A DNA stretch of 64,000 bases from Psychrobacillus lasiicapitis (GCF_006861795.1 NZ_VDGH01000011.1:70418-134417), one strand, 5' to 3'. Shown: positions 10,504-20,476, numbered from the stretch's first letter. Made by a program: numbers and translations. The notes: generated by a model not told the origin, from the letters alone.

Positions 10504-10608
10504 TTATGAAATGGCGATTGAAGGTCTTCCCACGCAAAGTATCGCCTTTCTATAAGTAGGCTTTGCATGAGACGTTGCACTATCTGGCAATCTATGATTA
10601 TTTGCCAC
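10504..10608 (-). CDS. Possible small protein of 34 residues
   Basis: A GTG at 10608 is preceded by AGAGAGGTGAG with a suitable gap. The reading frame runs 34 codons to a TAA at 10504. The peptide is basic with two prolines and ends in ISIAIS-like residues; no known family. It lies just upstream of the CD3324-like gene on the same strand. Evidence is limited to the good ribosome site. Confidence 0.3.
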   Translation of the reverse strand: MANNHRLPDSATSHAKPTYRKAILCVGRPSIAIS

Positions 10609-10715
10609 TAAACTCACCTCTCTCTATTCATAGTTTATAACAAGCATACATGGATTACCAAATACATATAGTTTTATAAAAGAGATTCTAAACTATATTA
10701 GGAGTGGTCCAATTC

Positions 10716-11846
10716 ATGAGAAGATATTTAATAATATTCGTAGCTTTTATCATTTCAACTATTTTTAGCACAACCGTTGTAACAGCAGCCGAAGCAACTT
10801 TGACTCATCACGTAGCTTTCCAAGATCAATTGCTCGATTTTAGTGAGATTAAAGTGATCAATCAAGACACAAAAGTTCCGCTCGAAGAAATTGCAGCACA
10901 TCTAGATATCCCTTTTGAAATAGAAAAAGGCATTACTTACATACGAAAAAACGGTATAGAAATTAGTTATAACGAAAAGTCTCAACTAACAGCGAAAGAC
11001 AGAGTAGCACTCGAATGGTCCCCAATTGTTAAAGTCGATGGCAAACTTTTTATCAGTATGGAATATCTCGCAATTGAAATAGGATACAAAGTGAAAACCT
11101 TTGAGAAACAAAAAACACAACGTATATACAAAGAGGACTGGGCTCATATGTCGCATGCTAATTTTGAAATCTATTTAGACAAGCTTTTGAATAAAAAACA
11201 ACCTTCTCCTGAAACACCAAAAGCAAATGTCTATTTAACATTTGACGACGGTCCGAACAAATTTACAACGATCAATAATTCCATCTTAAAAAAATATAAT
11301 GCCAAAGCAACTTTCTTCTTTTTAGGCAAACATATGAAAAAGAATTCCTCCATTATTAATGCGGTAGTAAAAGATGGTCATTACATCGGAACCCATAGCA
11401 TGACACATGACAAAAGCAAAGTGTATCTTTCTTCCAAAGCTTTTATAAATGAGATGATAGAAGGAACGAAACTCATCAAAAAAATGACTGGGAAGGATGC
11501 AAAACTCGTTCGCACCCCCTATGGAAGCAAACCACATATAACAACTGCTATGAAAGATGAGCTAGTCACAAACGGCTTTAAACTATGGGATTGGGACGTC
11601 GATTCAAATGACTGGAAATACACCGATAAAGAAGCCAACAAAATTATCCAAAACGTAAAAGTAGGAGTAGAAAAAGCCTACAAATCCGGAGATCGAGACA
11701 TTATCATCCTTCTCCACGATCGTGGCCAAACAACAAAAGCACTACCCCAAATAATTGAATGGCTTCAAAAAGAAGGCTATACACTTAAAACATACGAACC
11801 AGACCATCATATCGTTCAAAACTTTCTAAGAGACACCACTCTTTAA
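10716..11846 (+). CDS. Secreted polysaccharide deacetylase with copper-amine-oxidase-like N-domain
   Basis: 376 residues. A signal peptide (1-24, ending VVTAAEA) is followed by an N-terminal domain of the copper amine oxidase N-type (about 30-135; VPLEEIAAHLDIPFE, KVDGKLFISMEYLA). A NodB esterase-4 domain (about 170-370) carries motif 1 TFDDGPN, metal His in GTHSMTHDKS, motif 3 RTPYGS, motif 4 WDWDVDSNDW and motif 5 LLHD. It should deacetylate a wall or envelope amino sugar. ATG 10716 has GGAGTGG about 9 nt upstream; GTG 10704 lies within that site. Confidence 0.9.
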   Translation: MRRYLIIFVAFIISTIFSTTVVTAAEATLTHHVAFQDQLLDFSEIKVINQDTKVPLEEIAAHLDIPFEIEKGITYIRKNGIEISYNEKSQLTAKDRVALEWSPIVKVDGKLFISMEYLAIEIGYKVKTFEKQKTQRIYKEDWAHMSHANFEIYLDKLLNKKQPSPETPKANVYLTFDDGPNKFTTINNSILKKYNAKATFFFLGKHMKKNSSIINAVVKDGHYIGTHSMTHDKSKVYLSSKAFINEMIEGTKLIKKMTGKDAKLVRTPYGSKPHITTAMKDELVTNGFKLWDWDVDSNDWKYTDKEANKIIQNVKVGVEKAYKSGDRDIIILLHDRGQTTKALPQIIEWLQKEGYTLKTYEPDHHIVQNFLRDTTL

Positions 11847-11905
11847 GACAAAAACGCTAAGCGCCTGTCACATGCCCAATCAAGCTCATGGGTTCGATAT
11901 AATAG

Positions 11906-12500
11906 AATAACGCACATAATAGGGAAACTGCGCGGTAGCGAGTTGAATGAAGTGTCCGCTGGGATTTTCGCTACAGGGTGGACGCTTTCCGCGGGGGGAG
12001 CGATAAGCCATCACCGACGCTACGCGTACGATGTGATGGCTTATCTGTCTCACTCATCCCGCTGGAGTCGCCGCCCTTCCGCTTCAATCCAATAAAGAAA
12101 GCTACTTCCTTCATGTCACTAGCTATAAGAGAAGTGTGAAATATTATGGAACAAGAGAAGATGTGATACCAATAATTAGTTGAAAAAGATGAACCGAGCT
12201 TTATCCTAATAAACGAGCTACTTATTTGGTGATAGCCTTTTCTAGTTTGGTTTAATTATTTGCAGTGGTAAACTTGATAAATTTATAACTTTGATACCTG
12301 CAGACACCAAATTAGCAACCCATCCATAATGATTGAAGCGGAAGGCGGCGACTCCTGCCGGAATAGCATGAGCTGAAAGCCCCGCAGGAGCTTTAGCGAC
12401 GAGGAGATTGAAGCCATGCCGGCGGAAAGCGTCCGCCTGAAGCGAAAATCATAGTAAACTCCTAATAGGACACCTTACCTCACAGTTTCCCTATAATGTT
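11906..12500. repeat. Inverted-pair repeat element (copies B and C)
   Basis: The left end AATAACGCACATAATAGGGAAACTGCG (split: AATAACGCACA, then TAATAGGGAAACTGCG) matches the left end at 56961 in 26 of 27 bases. The right end CACAGTTTCCCTATAATG is its inverted counterpart. Inside, two copies of a GC-rich unit face each other: GGAGTCGCCGCCC/TTCCGCTTCAAT at 12064-12090 and GATTGAAGCGGAA/GGCGGCGACTCC at 12331-12355. Both include the GCGGAAAGCGTCC segment. The middle (12120-12330) is AT-rich with no gene. Confidence 0.7.
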
Positions 12501-12551
12501 ACTCGAAAAAAATTATCCACATGCTAAGTCTTATATGGTTTCCTAACCAAC

Positions 12552-12592
12552 AAAAATACAGTTATGTTACCTGGTATCCGTAACATAACTGT
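12552..12592 (-). terminator. Terminator after the DUF3006 gene
   Basis: ACAGTTATGTTAC and GTAACATAACTGT form a 13-bp stem; ATTTTTG follows on the minus strand. Confidence 0.85.
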
Positions 12593-12605
12593 ATCAATAA
12601 AAAGT

Positions 12606-12854
12606 TTACTTTTGTTGATTCTTCAGCTTTTCTAATAAACCACGTACTTTTTCTCTTTGTTTCTCTGTGTCCGCTACTAATCTTTCCACTTTATATGTGT
12701 CATTTTCGATAGAGATAAGGACAATATCCCCCTCCTTTACTTCTTCATCAAGTTCAGAAATAGGAATGTGCAATCTTTCTGTCTCATTTGGATATTTTAA
12801 AAATACTGCAAGCTCTCCTTCTACTCGATCAAGTGTGTATTTATTTGAGTTCAC
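12606..12854 (-). CDS. DUF3006 family protein
   Basis: 82 residues. DUF3006 proteins start with a short beta-rich domain (YTLDRVEGELAVFLKYP) and often end in a charged helix, here VADTEKQREKVRGLLEKLKNQQ. They are commonly found next to ComEC/Rec2-type metallo-beta-lactamase genes, as here, where it overlaps the upstream gene by 14 bp. It is probably translated with that gene. Function unknown. Confidence 0.85.
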   Translation of the reverse strand: MNSNKYTLDRVEGELAVFLKYPNETERLHIPISELDEEVKEGDIVLISIENDTYKVERLVADTEKQREKVRGLLEKLKNQQK

Positions 12855-14031
12855 TCATCACTACCCCTTTCTCATTTAATAATTGCGCTTTATCTTCTTC
12901 GTTTCTCCACATTTGTCTATTCGTCCATTTCAGATGTATACCGTCTTCTTTCGCTTCTGGACCACTTGTTATATATAAAGTTTCACCCGCCTGAATAGAT
13001 ATATCCGGAAAGTTATATACTTGATTGCCCGCAACCGAAACCAACTGCCAACCTTCCATGTTCACTGCTACATTTCCTTGGTTTGTAATACCAACGATTT
13101 CCTCCCGAACATCTTTTTCTGATATGAAAAGCGGTGTTTCAGCTACAGTCTCCTTTTCAACAGGAAATGAATCCGCTGAAACAGAATATTCTCTTCCATC
13201 AGTTTTCACTACAATGTTTCCTAATTCTGCTGTGCTATAAATTTCTGCATTCGCTTTTTTCAATCTCGTCACGACGATAGGGGTAGGATGACCATACATA
13301 TTATTTTCTCCATAGCTTAAAATTGCTACTTCCGGTTGGACCTCACGTATAAAAGCATCTGAGCTACTTGTATCCGAACCATGATGTCCCGCTTTTAATA
13401 CAGTAGATTTCAAGTCATACTTTTTTATCATGCTTTTTTCCACAGCCGCATCAGCGTCACCAGTTAACAAGAATGACACGTCCTTATATTGCACCTTTAA
13501 AACTATTGAAGCTTCATTATTCTCGTTAGCATCCTCGCTCGTATGCAAGACAGTTATCTTTACATCTGAATCTAAAGGAATTGTATCACCTATACTTGGT
13601 ACAACAAATGGGATATGCTTGTCCAAAATAAGCTGTAGCATCTGTTCATACGTGTCTGTACTATGCTCTTTTCCTGAATCTACAAAGTTTTTAATGGAAA
13701 CAGAGTTTAATACGGAGAGCAGTCCACCAATATGGTCAGCATCTGGATGAGTTGCTACTACGTAATCTAACTTCTCCACTCCCTGTTGCCGTAAATAATT
13801 CACTACGTCCTTTCCTTTTTCTTTTTTTCCTCCGTCAATAAGCATATTCTTTCCTGCAGGCGATTGAATAAGTATAGAATCTCCTTGTCCAACATCTATA
13901 AAATGAACGCTCATTTCTTTTTCTGCATTTGTTTCTCCGTTTTTTTCTTGGCTTTCATCTTGCGTTTCCATCGTGCAGCCAAATGTTATGAAAATCAAAA
14001 AAGCACTTATGATTGATACTATATATTTCAT
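12841..14031 (-). CDS. Lipoprotein with metallo-beta-lactamase (ComEC-like) and lamin-tail domains
   Basis: 396 residues. A lipoprotein signal ends in the lipobox ITFGC (Cys 19), so it is anchored outside the cell. The MBL domain (about 40-290) has FIDVGQGDSILI, ATHPDADHIGG (the HxHxDH-type site reads HPDADH), LLTGDAD and KAGHHGSDTS, as in the C-terminal domain of ComEC. A lamin-tail domain (about 305-395; EIVGITNQGNVAVNMEGW) follows. It likely hydrolyses a phosphodiester in DNA or nucleotides; the tail may bind DNA or wall. It overlaps the DUF3006 gene. Confidence 0.88.
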   Translation of the reverse strand: MKYIVSIISAFLIFITFGCTMETQDESQEKNGETNAEKEMSVHFIDVGQGDSILIQSPAGKNMLIDGGKKEKGKDVVNYLRQQGVEKLDYVVATHPDADHIGGLLSVLNSVSIKNFVDSGKEHSTDTYEQMLQLILDKHIPFVVPSIGDTIPLDSDVKITVLHTSEDANENNEASIVLKVQYKDVSFLLTGDADAAVEKSMIKKYDLKSTVLKAGHHGSDTSSSDAFIREVQPEVAILSYGENNMYGHPTPIVVTRLKKANAEIYSTAELGNIVVKTDGREYSVSADSFPVEKETVAETPLFISEKDVREEIVGITNQGNVAVNMEGWQLVSVAGNQVYNFPDISIQAGETLYITSGPEAKEDGIHLKWTNRQMWRNEEDKAQLLNEKGVVMSELK

Positions 14032-14166
14032 TTTATACCTTCCTTTTTTTTAGCCTTACTATTTTATCATAGAGATATTCATTGTTGGAACTCGACTTAA
14101 TGAGTTTTAAAAATTCCTTGACAATTGCCCTCTGCCTGTCATAGAATTATCAATTGTGATTATAAA

Positions 14167-14205
14167 ATGTGGTTCGAGAACCTCCCACATAAAAAAACTA
14201 AGGAG
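14167..14205 (+). promoter_or_regulatory. PreQ1-I riboswitch
   Basis: The sequence shows a P1 stem ATGTGG/CCACAT, the core GGTTCGAGAACCTCCC, and the A-rich tail AAAAAAACTAAGGAG that ends in the ribosome site. This is the small class I preQ1 aptamer. Pseudoknot formation on binding preQ1 would hide the AGGAG site of queT, so control is probably at translation. Confidence 0.92.
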
Positions 14206-14214
14206 AAATGAATA

Positions 14215-14697
14215 ATGAAAACAAAAACACTAGCAATAAGTGGTATTATTGCGGCTTTGTATGTTGCTGTTTCGCTTCTAATTGCACCTTTTGCATTTGG
14301 TCCGTTACAGTTTCGTATTGCTGAAATGTTCAACCACCTAATTGTCTTTAATAAAAAATACTTTCTTGGAATAGTATTAGGTGTAATCGTAACGAATATG
14401 TTTTCCCCTATGGCTGCATATGATCTAACCTTTGGGGTAGCACATTCAGTCATTACGTTATCACTTACTATTTTTGCTTCAAAGTTTATTAATGGACATA
14501 TGGCACGCATGATATTCAATACGTTAATCTTTACGTTCACAATGTTTATCATTGCTTTTGAGTTAAAACTTGCATTTGATCTACCATTTTTCTATACCTG
14601 GTTAACAGTTGCAGCAGGTGAATTCATTGTATTGGCAGTAGGTATTCCTGTTATAGCTGCCTTAAACAAACGATTAAACTTCAAATCATTGATTTAA
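14215..14697 (+). CDS. queT: Queuosine-precursor ECF transporter substrate-binding protein QueT
   Basis: 160 residues with five to six membrane segments, of the QueT family. Family marks are ALYVAVSLLIAPFAFGPLQFRIAEMFNHL near the N-terminus and GVAHSVITL. As an ECF-type S component it would bind a queuosine precursor (such as preQ1) and work with a shared EcfAA'T module that is not in this window. The preQ1-I riboswitch overlapping its ribosome site confirms the assignment. AGGAG lies 9 nt before ATG 14215. Confidence 0.95.
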   Translation: MKTKTLAISGIIAALYVAVSLLIAPFAFGPLQFRIAEMFNHLIVFNKKYFLGIVLGVIVTNMFSPMAAYDLTFGVAHSVITLSLTIFASKFINGHMARMIFNTLIFTFTMFIIAFELKLAFDLPFFYTWLTVAAGEFIVLAVGIPVIAALNKRLNFKSLI

Positions 14698-14704
14698 ATA
14701 ATGT

Positions 14705-14736
14705 GCACCCGATTCTAACTGAACCGGGTGCTGTTT
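14705..14736 (+). terminator. Terminator after queT
   Basis: GCACCCG/CGGGTGC stem followed by TGTTTTTATTTTT. It lies between convergent queT and the osmoprotectant operon. Confidence 0.85.
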
Positions 14737-15630
14737 TTATTTTTGAATCAAACCTTTCTCCACTAAGAAATCATGCGCAACGTCTTCCGCTTTTTCTCCA
14801 TCCATATCCACTTTTGCATTCATCTTTAACATATCCTCTTCAGAGATTTGCCCTGCTAATTCATTTAACACTTTTTCGAGATCCGGAAACTTCTCTAACG
14901 CGTCTAAACGAACAACAGGTGCAGCATCATACTTAGGGAAAAATCCTAAATCATCTTGTGTTGTCTGTAATTCAAAACGTTCAATGCGCCCATCTGTTGT
15001 AAATGCCGGAATCACATCGACTTCCCCATTTTTTACAGCCTCATACATAAGATTTGGATCGAGACTTTTCGTTTCCGTGAATGTGAAAGGATAAGAATTG
15101 ATCAAATCATCAAAACCGTCACCTTGTCTTTCATAGAATGCATGAGGCGCTCCAAACACCATATCCCCAAATCTCGAAACTTCCACAAGATCCGAATAAG
15201 TCTTTGCGTCATAATCTTTGTCTTTTGCATAAGCTAAAGTATACGTATTTTCAAATCCTAGTGGGCTTAACCAAGTTGCTTGAAATTTTTCTTCATACCC
15301 TTTTTTTACTCGTTCCAACACACTTTCAGAGCTTTCTCCAACCTCCGATTCTTCTTTTAGAACGTCCTTTAAACCTGTACCTGTATATTCTACATATAAG
15401 TCTATATCGCCCTTCTCAAGAGCTGGTGTCATAATCGCCACTTCTCCAAGTCCTTCTTTATACTCTACTTGATAATCTGTATGCTCTTCAATATATTGAC
15501 CTAAAATTTGTGGCAGTATATATTGTTCTGTCCATGGCTTTCCCCCAATAACTAGTGTTTCCTCTGCATTCGTACAGGCACCTAATAATAGAGTCGATGC
15601 AATCCCTATCGTAACGAACATTTTCTTCAT
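14737..15630 (-). CDS. Osmoprotectant ABC transporter substrate-binding lipoprotein (OpuCC/ProX-like)
   Basis: 297 residues. The lipobox LLLGACTN anchors Cys 19. The mature protein is an OpuAC/ProX-type domain with VIGGKPWTEQYILPQILGQY, DIDLYVEYTGTG and the late VDVIPAFTTDGRI, typical of the glycine-betaine/choline/carnitine binding proteins. It would deliver a compatible solute to the permease. It is the third gene of an ATPase-permease-binding protein operon; the gap to the permease gene is 6 bp. Confidence 0.9.
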   Translation of the reverse strand: MKKMFVTIGIASTLLLGACTNAEETLVIGGKPWTEQYILPQILGQYIEEHTDYQVEYKEGLGEVAIMTPALEKGDIDLYVEYTGTGLKDVLKEESEVGESSESVLERVKKGYEEKFQATWLSPLGFENTYTLAYAKDKDYDAKTYSDLVEVSRFGDMVFGAPHAFYERQGDGFDDLINSYPFTFTETKSLDPNLMYEAVKNGEVDVIPAFTTDGRIERFELQTTQDDLGFFPKYDAAPVVRLDALEKFPDLEKVLNELAGQISEEDMLKMNAKVDMDGEKAEDVAHDFLVEKGLIQK

Positions 15631-15636
15631 ACGTCA

Positions 15637-16281
15637 TCATCTCCCAGTCTTTAATCCTTTTGGTGTCGCTTTTTTCTCAATCCATTTCAAAACAAGGTCA
15701 AACAAAATGGCTAATATTGCAACAGGTAAGGCCCCTGCTAAGACGAGCGCATTATTATATGATTGCAAACCTCTATAAATAACATCACCTAATCCACCTG
15801 CCCCAACAAAAGTCGCAAGTGTCGCAATACCCACCGTCAAAACGGTAGCTGTTCGAATACCTGCCATGATGAACGGCAAAGCTAACGGGAACTCAATCTG
15901 ACGCAACAATTGACCTGTCGTCATTCCCATTCCACGACCTGCTTCAATAATAGAATCATCGATTGTTGTAATGCCTGTATATGTATTTCGTAAAATAGGT
16001 AAAAGTGCATAAATGATTAAAGCAATCAGTGCAGTCATCGTGCCTATTCCAATGAGGGGCACTAGAAAACCAAACAACGCCAGACTAGGAATGGTTTGAA
16101 AAACGGCTGTCACTCCTATAATCGGCTCCGCAAATTTTCGATACCTAGCTACGAAAATTCCTAGCGGTAATGCGATACCAATACCTATCGCTAAAGCAAT
16201 AAAAGATAAATAAATATGTTGTAAAAATGCTTCTTGTATTAAATCAGATCTACTTAAAAAAGTGTCTAAAAAAGTTTGCAT
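15637..16281 (-). CDS. Osmoprotectant ABC transporter permease (OpuCB-like)
   Basis: 214 residues, five to six membrane segments, BPD_transp_1 domain. The EAA loop is seen as IIEAGRGMGMTTGQLLRQIEFPLALP. The first residues (DTFLSRSDLIQEAFLQHIYLS) match OpuCB/OpuCD permeases. Its start directly follows the stop of the ATPase gene. Only one permease is present, whereas classic OpuC has two, so it may form a homodimer. Confidence 0.9.
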   Translation of the reverse strand: MQTFLDTFLSRSDLIQEAFLQHIYLSFIALAIGIGIALPLGIFVARYRKFAEPIIGVTAVFQTIPSLALFGFLVPLIGIGTMTALIALIIYALLPILRNTYTGITTIDDSIIEAGRGMGMTTGQLLRQIEFPLALPFIMAGIRTATVLTVGIATLATFVGAGGLGDVIYRGLQSYNNALVLAGALPVAILAILFDLVLKWIEKKATPKGLKTGR

Positions 16282-17244
16282 TTACGACACCTCTTCCTTG
16301 GTGAGCATTGCACGTAGAAGAGTGGATTGGTTCACAAAGCCTAATTCTTCAATTCCTTTTTTTACAAGTAAACTTTCGATTCCTTCGTTTTCTAATAAAT
16401 TGATCGCTTCTTCTACTAATATATTTGCTTCTACCGTTAAATAGGAGGATTGTTCGCTTCGTTTAAATGAAGGGATTAAATCTTGTAGCTCACGCTTTCC
16501 AACTGATCTTTTTCGATTGATACGCTCAATACCTATGAAGTCTTGAACAAATTGATTGATGGGGCTTTCTATTAGTTCGGTAGGTGTACCTATTTGCTCG
16601 ATTTGACCGTTTCTCATAATGACAATTGTATCTGCTATTTTTAATGCTTCATCCATGTCATGTGTAACAAATACGATTGTTTTCTTCAGTTTCTTCTGTA
16701 TATTTTTCATTTCCATTTGTAATTGTTCGCGACTAATAGGATCTAATGCGCTAAACGGCTCATCCATCAAGACGATAGCAGGATTTCCAGCTAATGCTCT
16801 TACTACTCCTATTCGTTGCTGTTGTCCTCCACTCAGCTCTAGTGGATATTTAGATAAATATTCCTGCGGATCGAGGCCAACCATTTGCATTAATTCATAA
16901 ACCCGTTCCGTTGTTTTTGCTTTTGTCCATCCTTTTAGATTTGGTACAAGCGATGCATTTCTTTCAATCGACATATGTGGAAACAAACCAATTCTTTGAA
17001 TAACGTAGCCAATTGTTTTTCTAAGCTCCACTGCGTCCACTGAAGAAACGGCTTTACCATCTACATATACTTCTCCAGAGGTTGGAACTTCTAACCGATT
17101 AATCATTTTCATCAATGTGGTCTTTCCGCAACCACTTGGACCAATAAGGACCACTAACGATTCTGCGGGGATTGTTAGTGAGATATCCTTTAAAGCTTCT
17201 GTCCCATCCTTAAACACTTTCGTTACCTTGTCAAATTGGATCAA
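16282..17244 (-). CDS. Osmoprotectant ABC transporter ATPase (OpuCA-like)
   Basis: 320 residues. ABC ATPase with Walker A GPSGCGKTT (about 37-45), Q-loop IQRIGLFPHM, signature LSGGQQQR, Walker B IVLMDEPFSALDP and the H-loop VTHD. The C-terminal 60-70 residues (TVEANILVEEAINLLENE...) look like a single CBS-type region, shorter than the two CBS modules of OpuCA. It is the first gene of the three-gene importer operon. Confidence 0.92.
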   Translation of the reverse strand: MIQFDKVTKVFKDGTEALKDISLTIPAESLVVLIGPSGCGKTTLMKMINRLEVPTSGEVYVDGKAVSSVDAVELRKTIGYVIQRIGLFPHMSIERNASLVPNLKGWTKAKTTERVYELMQMVGLDPQEYLSKYPLELSGGQQQRIGVVRALAGNPAIVLMDEPFSALDPISREQLQMEMKNIQKKLKKTIVFVTHDMDEALKIADTIVIMRNGQIEQIGTPTELIESPINQFVQDFIGIERINRKRSVGKRELQDLIPSFKRSEQSSYLTVEANILVEEAINLLENEGIESLLVKKGIEELGFVNQSTLLRAMLTKEEVS

Positions 17245-17315
17245 CTAATCTTTCCCCCTTATTACACTATATTTAACTGTTATTATATATACCCTTAAAA
17301 TGTCTGTTTGAAGCA

Positions 17316-17354
17316 TAAAAAAAACCAGATTCTTAATGTTATAGAATCTGGTTT
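17316..17354 (-). terminator. Terminator after the LLM oxidoreductase gene
   Basis: AAACCAGATTCT/AGAATCTGGTTT stem, followed on the minus strand by a long T-run. Confidence 0.9.
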
Positions 17355-17362
17355 GGACCTTA

Positions 17363-18376
17363 TTATTTCATCCCTGTTACTTCAGCTACAATTTCATAGG
17401 ATCTTAAGCGAGCTTTATGGTCGTATATCGTTGAGTTAATAATTATTTCATCTGCTTCAGTTTCCTCTAAAAATGCTTGCAGCTTCTCTTTTACTTCCTC
17501 TGGATTCCCAATGATCGTCGATTTCAATTGATGAAGAATACTTTCTTTTTCGAGCGGATTCCAAATCCCCTCCATAGTTTCTACAGGCGGTTGTATTTGA
17601 CTAGGCGTATTTCGAATAAGACTTAAAAACTGTTGTTGATGGGTTGTAGAAAGTATTTTTGCTTCTTCTGTTGTATCCGCTGCAATGACATTAACACCAA
17701 CCATTGCATATGGTTTATCTAAGACTCCTGATGGCTCAAAATAATGACGATATCTCTCAAGCGCTGGCAATGTATTTTCCGGTGAAAAATGGCTAGCAAA
17801 TGAAAAAGGTAAGCCTAACTGACCAGCTAAAGTCGCACTAAAGCCACTCGATCCAAGAAGCCAAATTGGTATCTCCTGTCCTTCTCCCGGGATAGCTCTT
17901 ACTCTATTGTGTTTAGAGTTTGCATCTAAATAACCTCGAAGCTCCTCTAATTGCTGAGGAAACTCATGTCCGCTGCTTCTGGAATCACGTCGCAGAGCCA
18001 TCGCAGTTAACTGATCCGTTCCTGGTGCTCTACCTAATCCTAAATCTATTCTACCTGGGTACATAGCTTCAAGCGTTCCAAATTGCTCTGCAATAACAAG
18101 AGGTGCATGGTTCGGTAGCATAATACCACCTGATCCGACACGAATTTTTTTTGTGGCTGCCGCTACATATCCCATTACGACAGAGGTTGCTGAACTTGCA
18201 ATACCTGGCATACTATGATGTTCTGCAAGCCATACACGATTATATCCCCACTTCTCTGCATGTTGCGCTAAATCTTTCGTATTTTGAAAAGCTTCAGCTG
18301 GAGTAGCTCCTTGAATAATGGGCGCTAAATCTAATACGGAATATTTGATTTGATCTAATGTTTTTGTTGCACTCAA
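17363..18376 (-). CDS. LLM-class flavin-dependent monooxygenase (MsnO8-like)
   Basis: 337 residues of the bacterial luciferase-like family. Marks include [40 protein letters not shown], the FMN-region [21 protein letters not shown] and [13 protein letters not shown]. It should use FMNH2 and oxygen on an unknown substrate. It is a single gene with its own terminator and no nearby flavin reductase. Confidence 0.85.
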   Translation of the reverse strand: MSATKTLDQIKYSVLDLAPIIQGATPAEAFQNTKDLAQHAEKWGYNRVWLAEHHSMPGIASSATSVVMGYVAAATKKIRVGSGGIMLPNHAPLVIAEQFGTLEAMYPGRIDLGLGRAPGTDQLTAMALRRDSRSSGHEFPQQLEELRGYLDANSKHNRVRAIPGEGQEIPIWLLGSSGFSATLAGQLGLPFSFASHFSPENTLPALERYRHYFEPSGVLDKPYAMVGVNVIAADTTEEAKILSTTHQQQFLSLIRNTPSQIQPPVETMEGIWNPLEKESILHQLKSTIIGNPEEVKEKLQAFLEETEADEIIINSTIYDHKARLRSYEIVAEVTGMK

Positions 18377-18456
18377 TTATCTCGTCTCCTTACTTCTAAT
18401 TCATCATACTGTATTAACGATAGCGTACAACGAGGTAAAAACAAAATAATTGAACT

Positions 18457-18503
18457 TAAAAAGAGCAGATTCATACACCCCATCCTCGTGTAAAAAATCT
18501 GCT
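18457..18503 (-). terminator. Terminator after the MCP gene
   Basis: On the minus strand AGCAGATT pairs with AATCTGCT across a loop, followed by CTTTTTAAG. Confidence 0.75.
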
Positions 18504-18512
18504 GCTTTTTGC

Positions 18513-20246
18513 TTAATTCAATTTAAAATCGGAGACTACATCTTGAAGTCTCTCCGACATTTCCGCTAAAGAACGGGATGCTGCTGTCATTTCAATCATG
18601 GATGCATATTGTTCTTCCGCAGCTGCAACAACATTTTGTGTGTAATCCGTAGATTTTTCTATTACATCTTTTGTATTGTTCACTTGTGTTACAAGAACTT
18701 CAGCATTACTATTAATTTCCTGAATTTCTGATGAAACAATAGATAATTTATTATTTATAGTGTCTATGTCTTCGGCTATTTTTTCGAACGTTTCACCTGC
18801 GTTTGAAACGTAATTCATACCATTTTCAATTGTTATTTTTCCTTCGTTAACGGTTTGGACAGTATGAGTTGTATCTATTTGAATTTCACTAATAAGCGAG
18901 GATATATTTTTTGCTGCATTTCCTGATTCCTCTGCTAACTTTCTTACTTCATCAGCTACTACTGCAAAACCTTTACCATGCTCGCCTGCTCGAGCAGCTT
19001 CAATTGCAGCGTTTAGCGCTAGTAAATTCGTTTGCTCTGCAATGCTTGTGATGACATTAATAATTTCTCCAATTTCTTGAGATTTCCGTTCTAATACAAG
19101 CATCGCTTCTGTTGTTACCGTACTTTGATTGTTAATTTGATTCATTTGTTCCACAGTTTGTTTAATCACTTCATTACCAGAGAGAGAAATTTTAGAAGTC
19201 TCAATGGATAGGTCATTTAACTCTTTAATATTGGTTGTTATTTCTGTAATGCTAGATGAAATTTGAGAAACAGAGTTTTTCGCTTCCTGCACTCCAAATA
19301 ACTGACTTTCTTGACCGGAAGAAATTTGTTGGATAGACTCCGTGATTTCTTCTGATGCCCTACTAGTTTGTTCACTGCTGGCAGTCAGTTCTTCAGATGT
19401 GGCTGCCACTTGCTGTGCCGACATAGATACAGATTCAATTACTTCTCTTAAATTTGTGGTCATTGTATTTATTCCATTAGCTAGATTACCTAATTCATCC
19501 TTATTTTTAACCTTTATATGCTCAATTGCTAAGTCTTGATGTGCAATCAAATTTACACTATCAGCGATTAATTTAATAGGGTTACCCAGATGTCTTGAGA
19601 ACAATAGGATGACGATTAAACCAACTATTGTACTTAGAACTAGTGTAGTCACAATAGTCATAAGGATCGAATTAATCCCTTTATTAAAATCTTCCATATA
19701 TGTTCCTGCGCTTATGACCCATCCCCAGTTTGGATCTATTGTATTATAGGTGATTTTCGTTGCCGCAGTTCCAGGCTGATTTGGCAAGTCCCATTTATAG
19801 TTATAATAACCTCCTCCTGCTTCTGCCGTTTTAATCATATCCTGCACAATGTATTTTCCATCAATATCTTTCGTTTCCCATGCATTGGTTCCTTCTATGG
19901 TAGGATGGGCAATTTCTTCTCCGTTCTTTCCATAAATCACAAAGTAACCATTTGCTCCTAGGTCTACTTTGCTCGTTATGGCCCGCTTACCATCACTTTG
20001 TAATTCACCAATTAAATATTGCTTAACTTGTTCTTGCGCTTCTTCTAGCGTTAGATCACCGTTTTCAACTGCCTCATTTTTAGAATCAATTAGTAAAAGT
20101 GCCATTTCTACGCCATTCTTAAGTGTTTTTTCTCCTAGCTCATCAAGATTTTTTTTAGCTGACATATAACTACTAACCCCTATTATTAAACTAGGTATCA
20201 ATAATAGACATATAGAAATGATAAAAAGCTTGGAACGTATTTTCAT
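18513..20246 (-). CDS. Methyl-accepting chemotaxis protein with Cache sensor
   Basis: 577 residues. TM1 (about 6-28), an extracellular single-Cache (sCache_2-like) domain (about 35-185; [31 protein letters not shown]), TM2 (about 193-216), a HAMP linker (to about 270), and a cytoplasmic signalling domain. The hairpin tip reads [20 protein letters not shown], which binds CheA/CheW. Cache domains of this type often sense small carboxylates, but the ligand is not known. A SigD-type promoter lies upstream, so it is likely co-regulated with flagella. Confidence 0.93.
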   Translation of the reverse strand: MKIRSKLFIISICLLLIPSLIIGVSSYMSAKKNLDELGEKTLKNGVEMALLLIDSKNEAVENGDLTLEEAQEQVKQYLIGELQSDGKRAITSKVDLGANGYFVIYGKNGEEIAHPTIEGTNAWETKDIDGKYIVQDMIKTAEAGGGYYNYKWDLPNQPGTAATKITYNTIDPNWGWVISAGTYMEDFNKGINSILMTIVTTLVLSTIVGLIVILLFSRHLGNPIKLIADSVNLIAHQDLAIEHIKVKNKDELGNLANGINTMTTNLREVIESVSMSAQQVAATSEELTASSEQTSRASEEITESIQQISSGQESQLFGVQEAKNSVSQISSSITEITTNIKELNDLSIETSKISLSGNEVIKQTVEQMNQINNQSTVTTEAMLVLERKSQEIGEIINVITSIAEQTNLLALNAAIEAARAGEHGKGFAVVADEVRKLAEESGNAAKNISSLISEIQIDTTHTVQTVNEGKITIENGMNYVSNAGETFEKIAEDIDTINNKLSIVSSEIQEINSNAEVLVTQVNNTKDVIEKSTDYTQNVVAAAEEQYASMIEMTAASRSLAEMSERLQDVVSDFKLN

Positions 20247-20344
20247 TTATTTTTCCCCTTTGATAAAATTATAAGTAACTCATGGTAGTCCTTCTATTGC
20301 ATCAAAATCTCAACAATTGTATGTATTTTTCGACTACAAGTAAT

Positions 20345-20370
20345 TTATCGACAAAAAAATATAATCTTTA
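20345..20370 (-). promoter_or_regulatory. Candidate SigD (flagellar sigma) promoter of the MCP gene
   Basis: On the minus strand TAAA (20367-20370), 14-bp spacer, GTCGATAA (20345-20352), close to the consensus TAAA-N15-GCCGATAT. Transcription would start near 20338, about 90 bp before the MCP start. Confidence 0.65.
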
Positions 20371-20431
20371 ATACCTAACTCATAGTAAATGTAGGCTATA
20401 TATCTTTCCTAGTGATTTACAAGTTTCATAC

Positions 20432-20470
20432 AAAAAGAGATCATTCCGATTAAAGGAAATGATCTCTTTT
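20432..20470 (-). terminator. Terminator after the ring-cleaving dioxygenase gene
   Basis: AGAGATCATT/AATGATCTCT stem with T-runs on both strands (AAAAAG side and CTTTTTTT side). Confidence 0.85.
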
Positions 20471-20476
20471 TTTATT

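Noticed and set aside
10353-10580. 75-codon minus-strand frame overlapping the CD3324-like gene
   Set aside because: It overlaps a recognised gene in another frame and has no family match or ribosome site.
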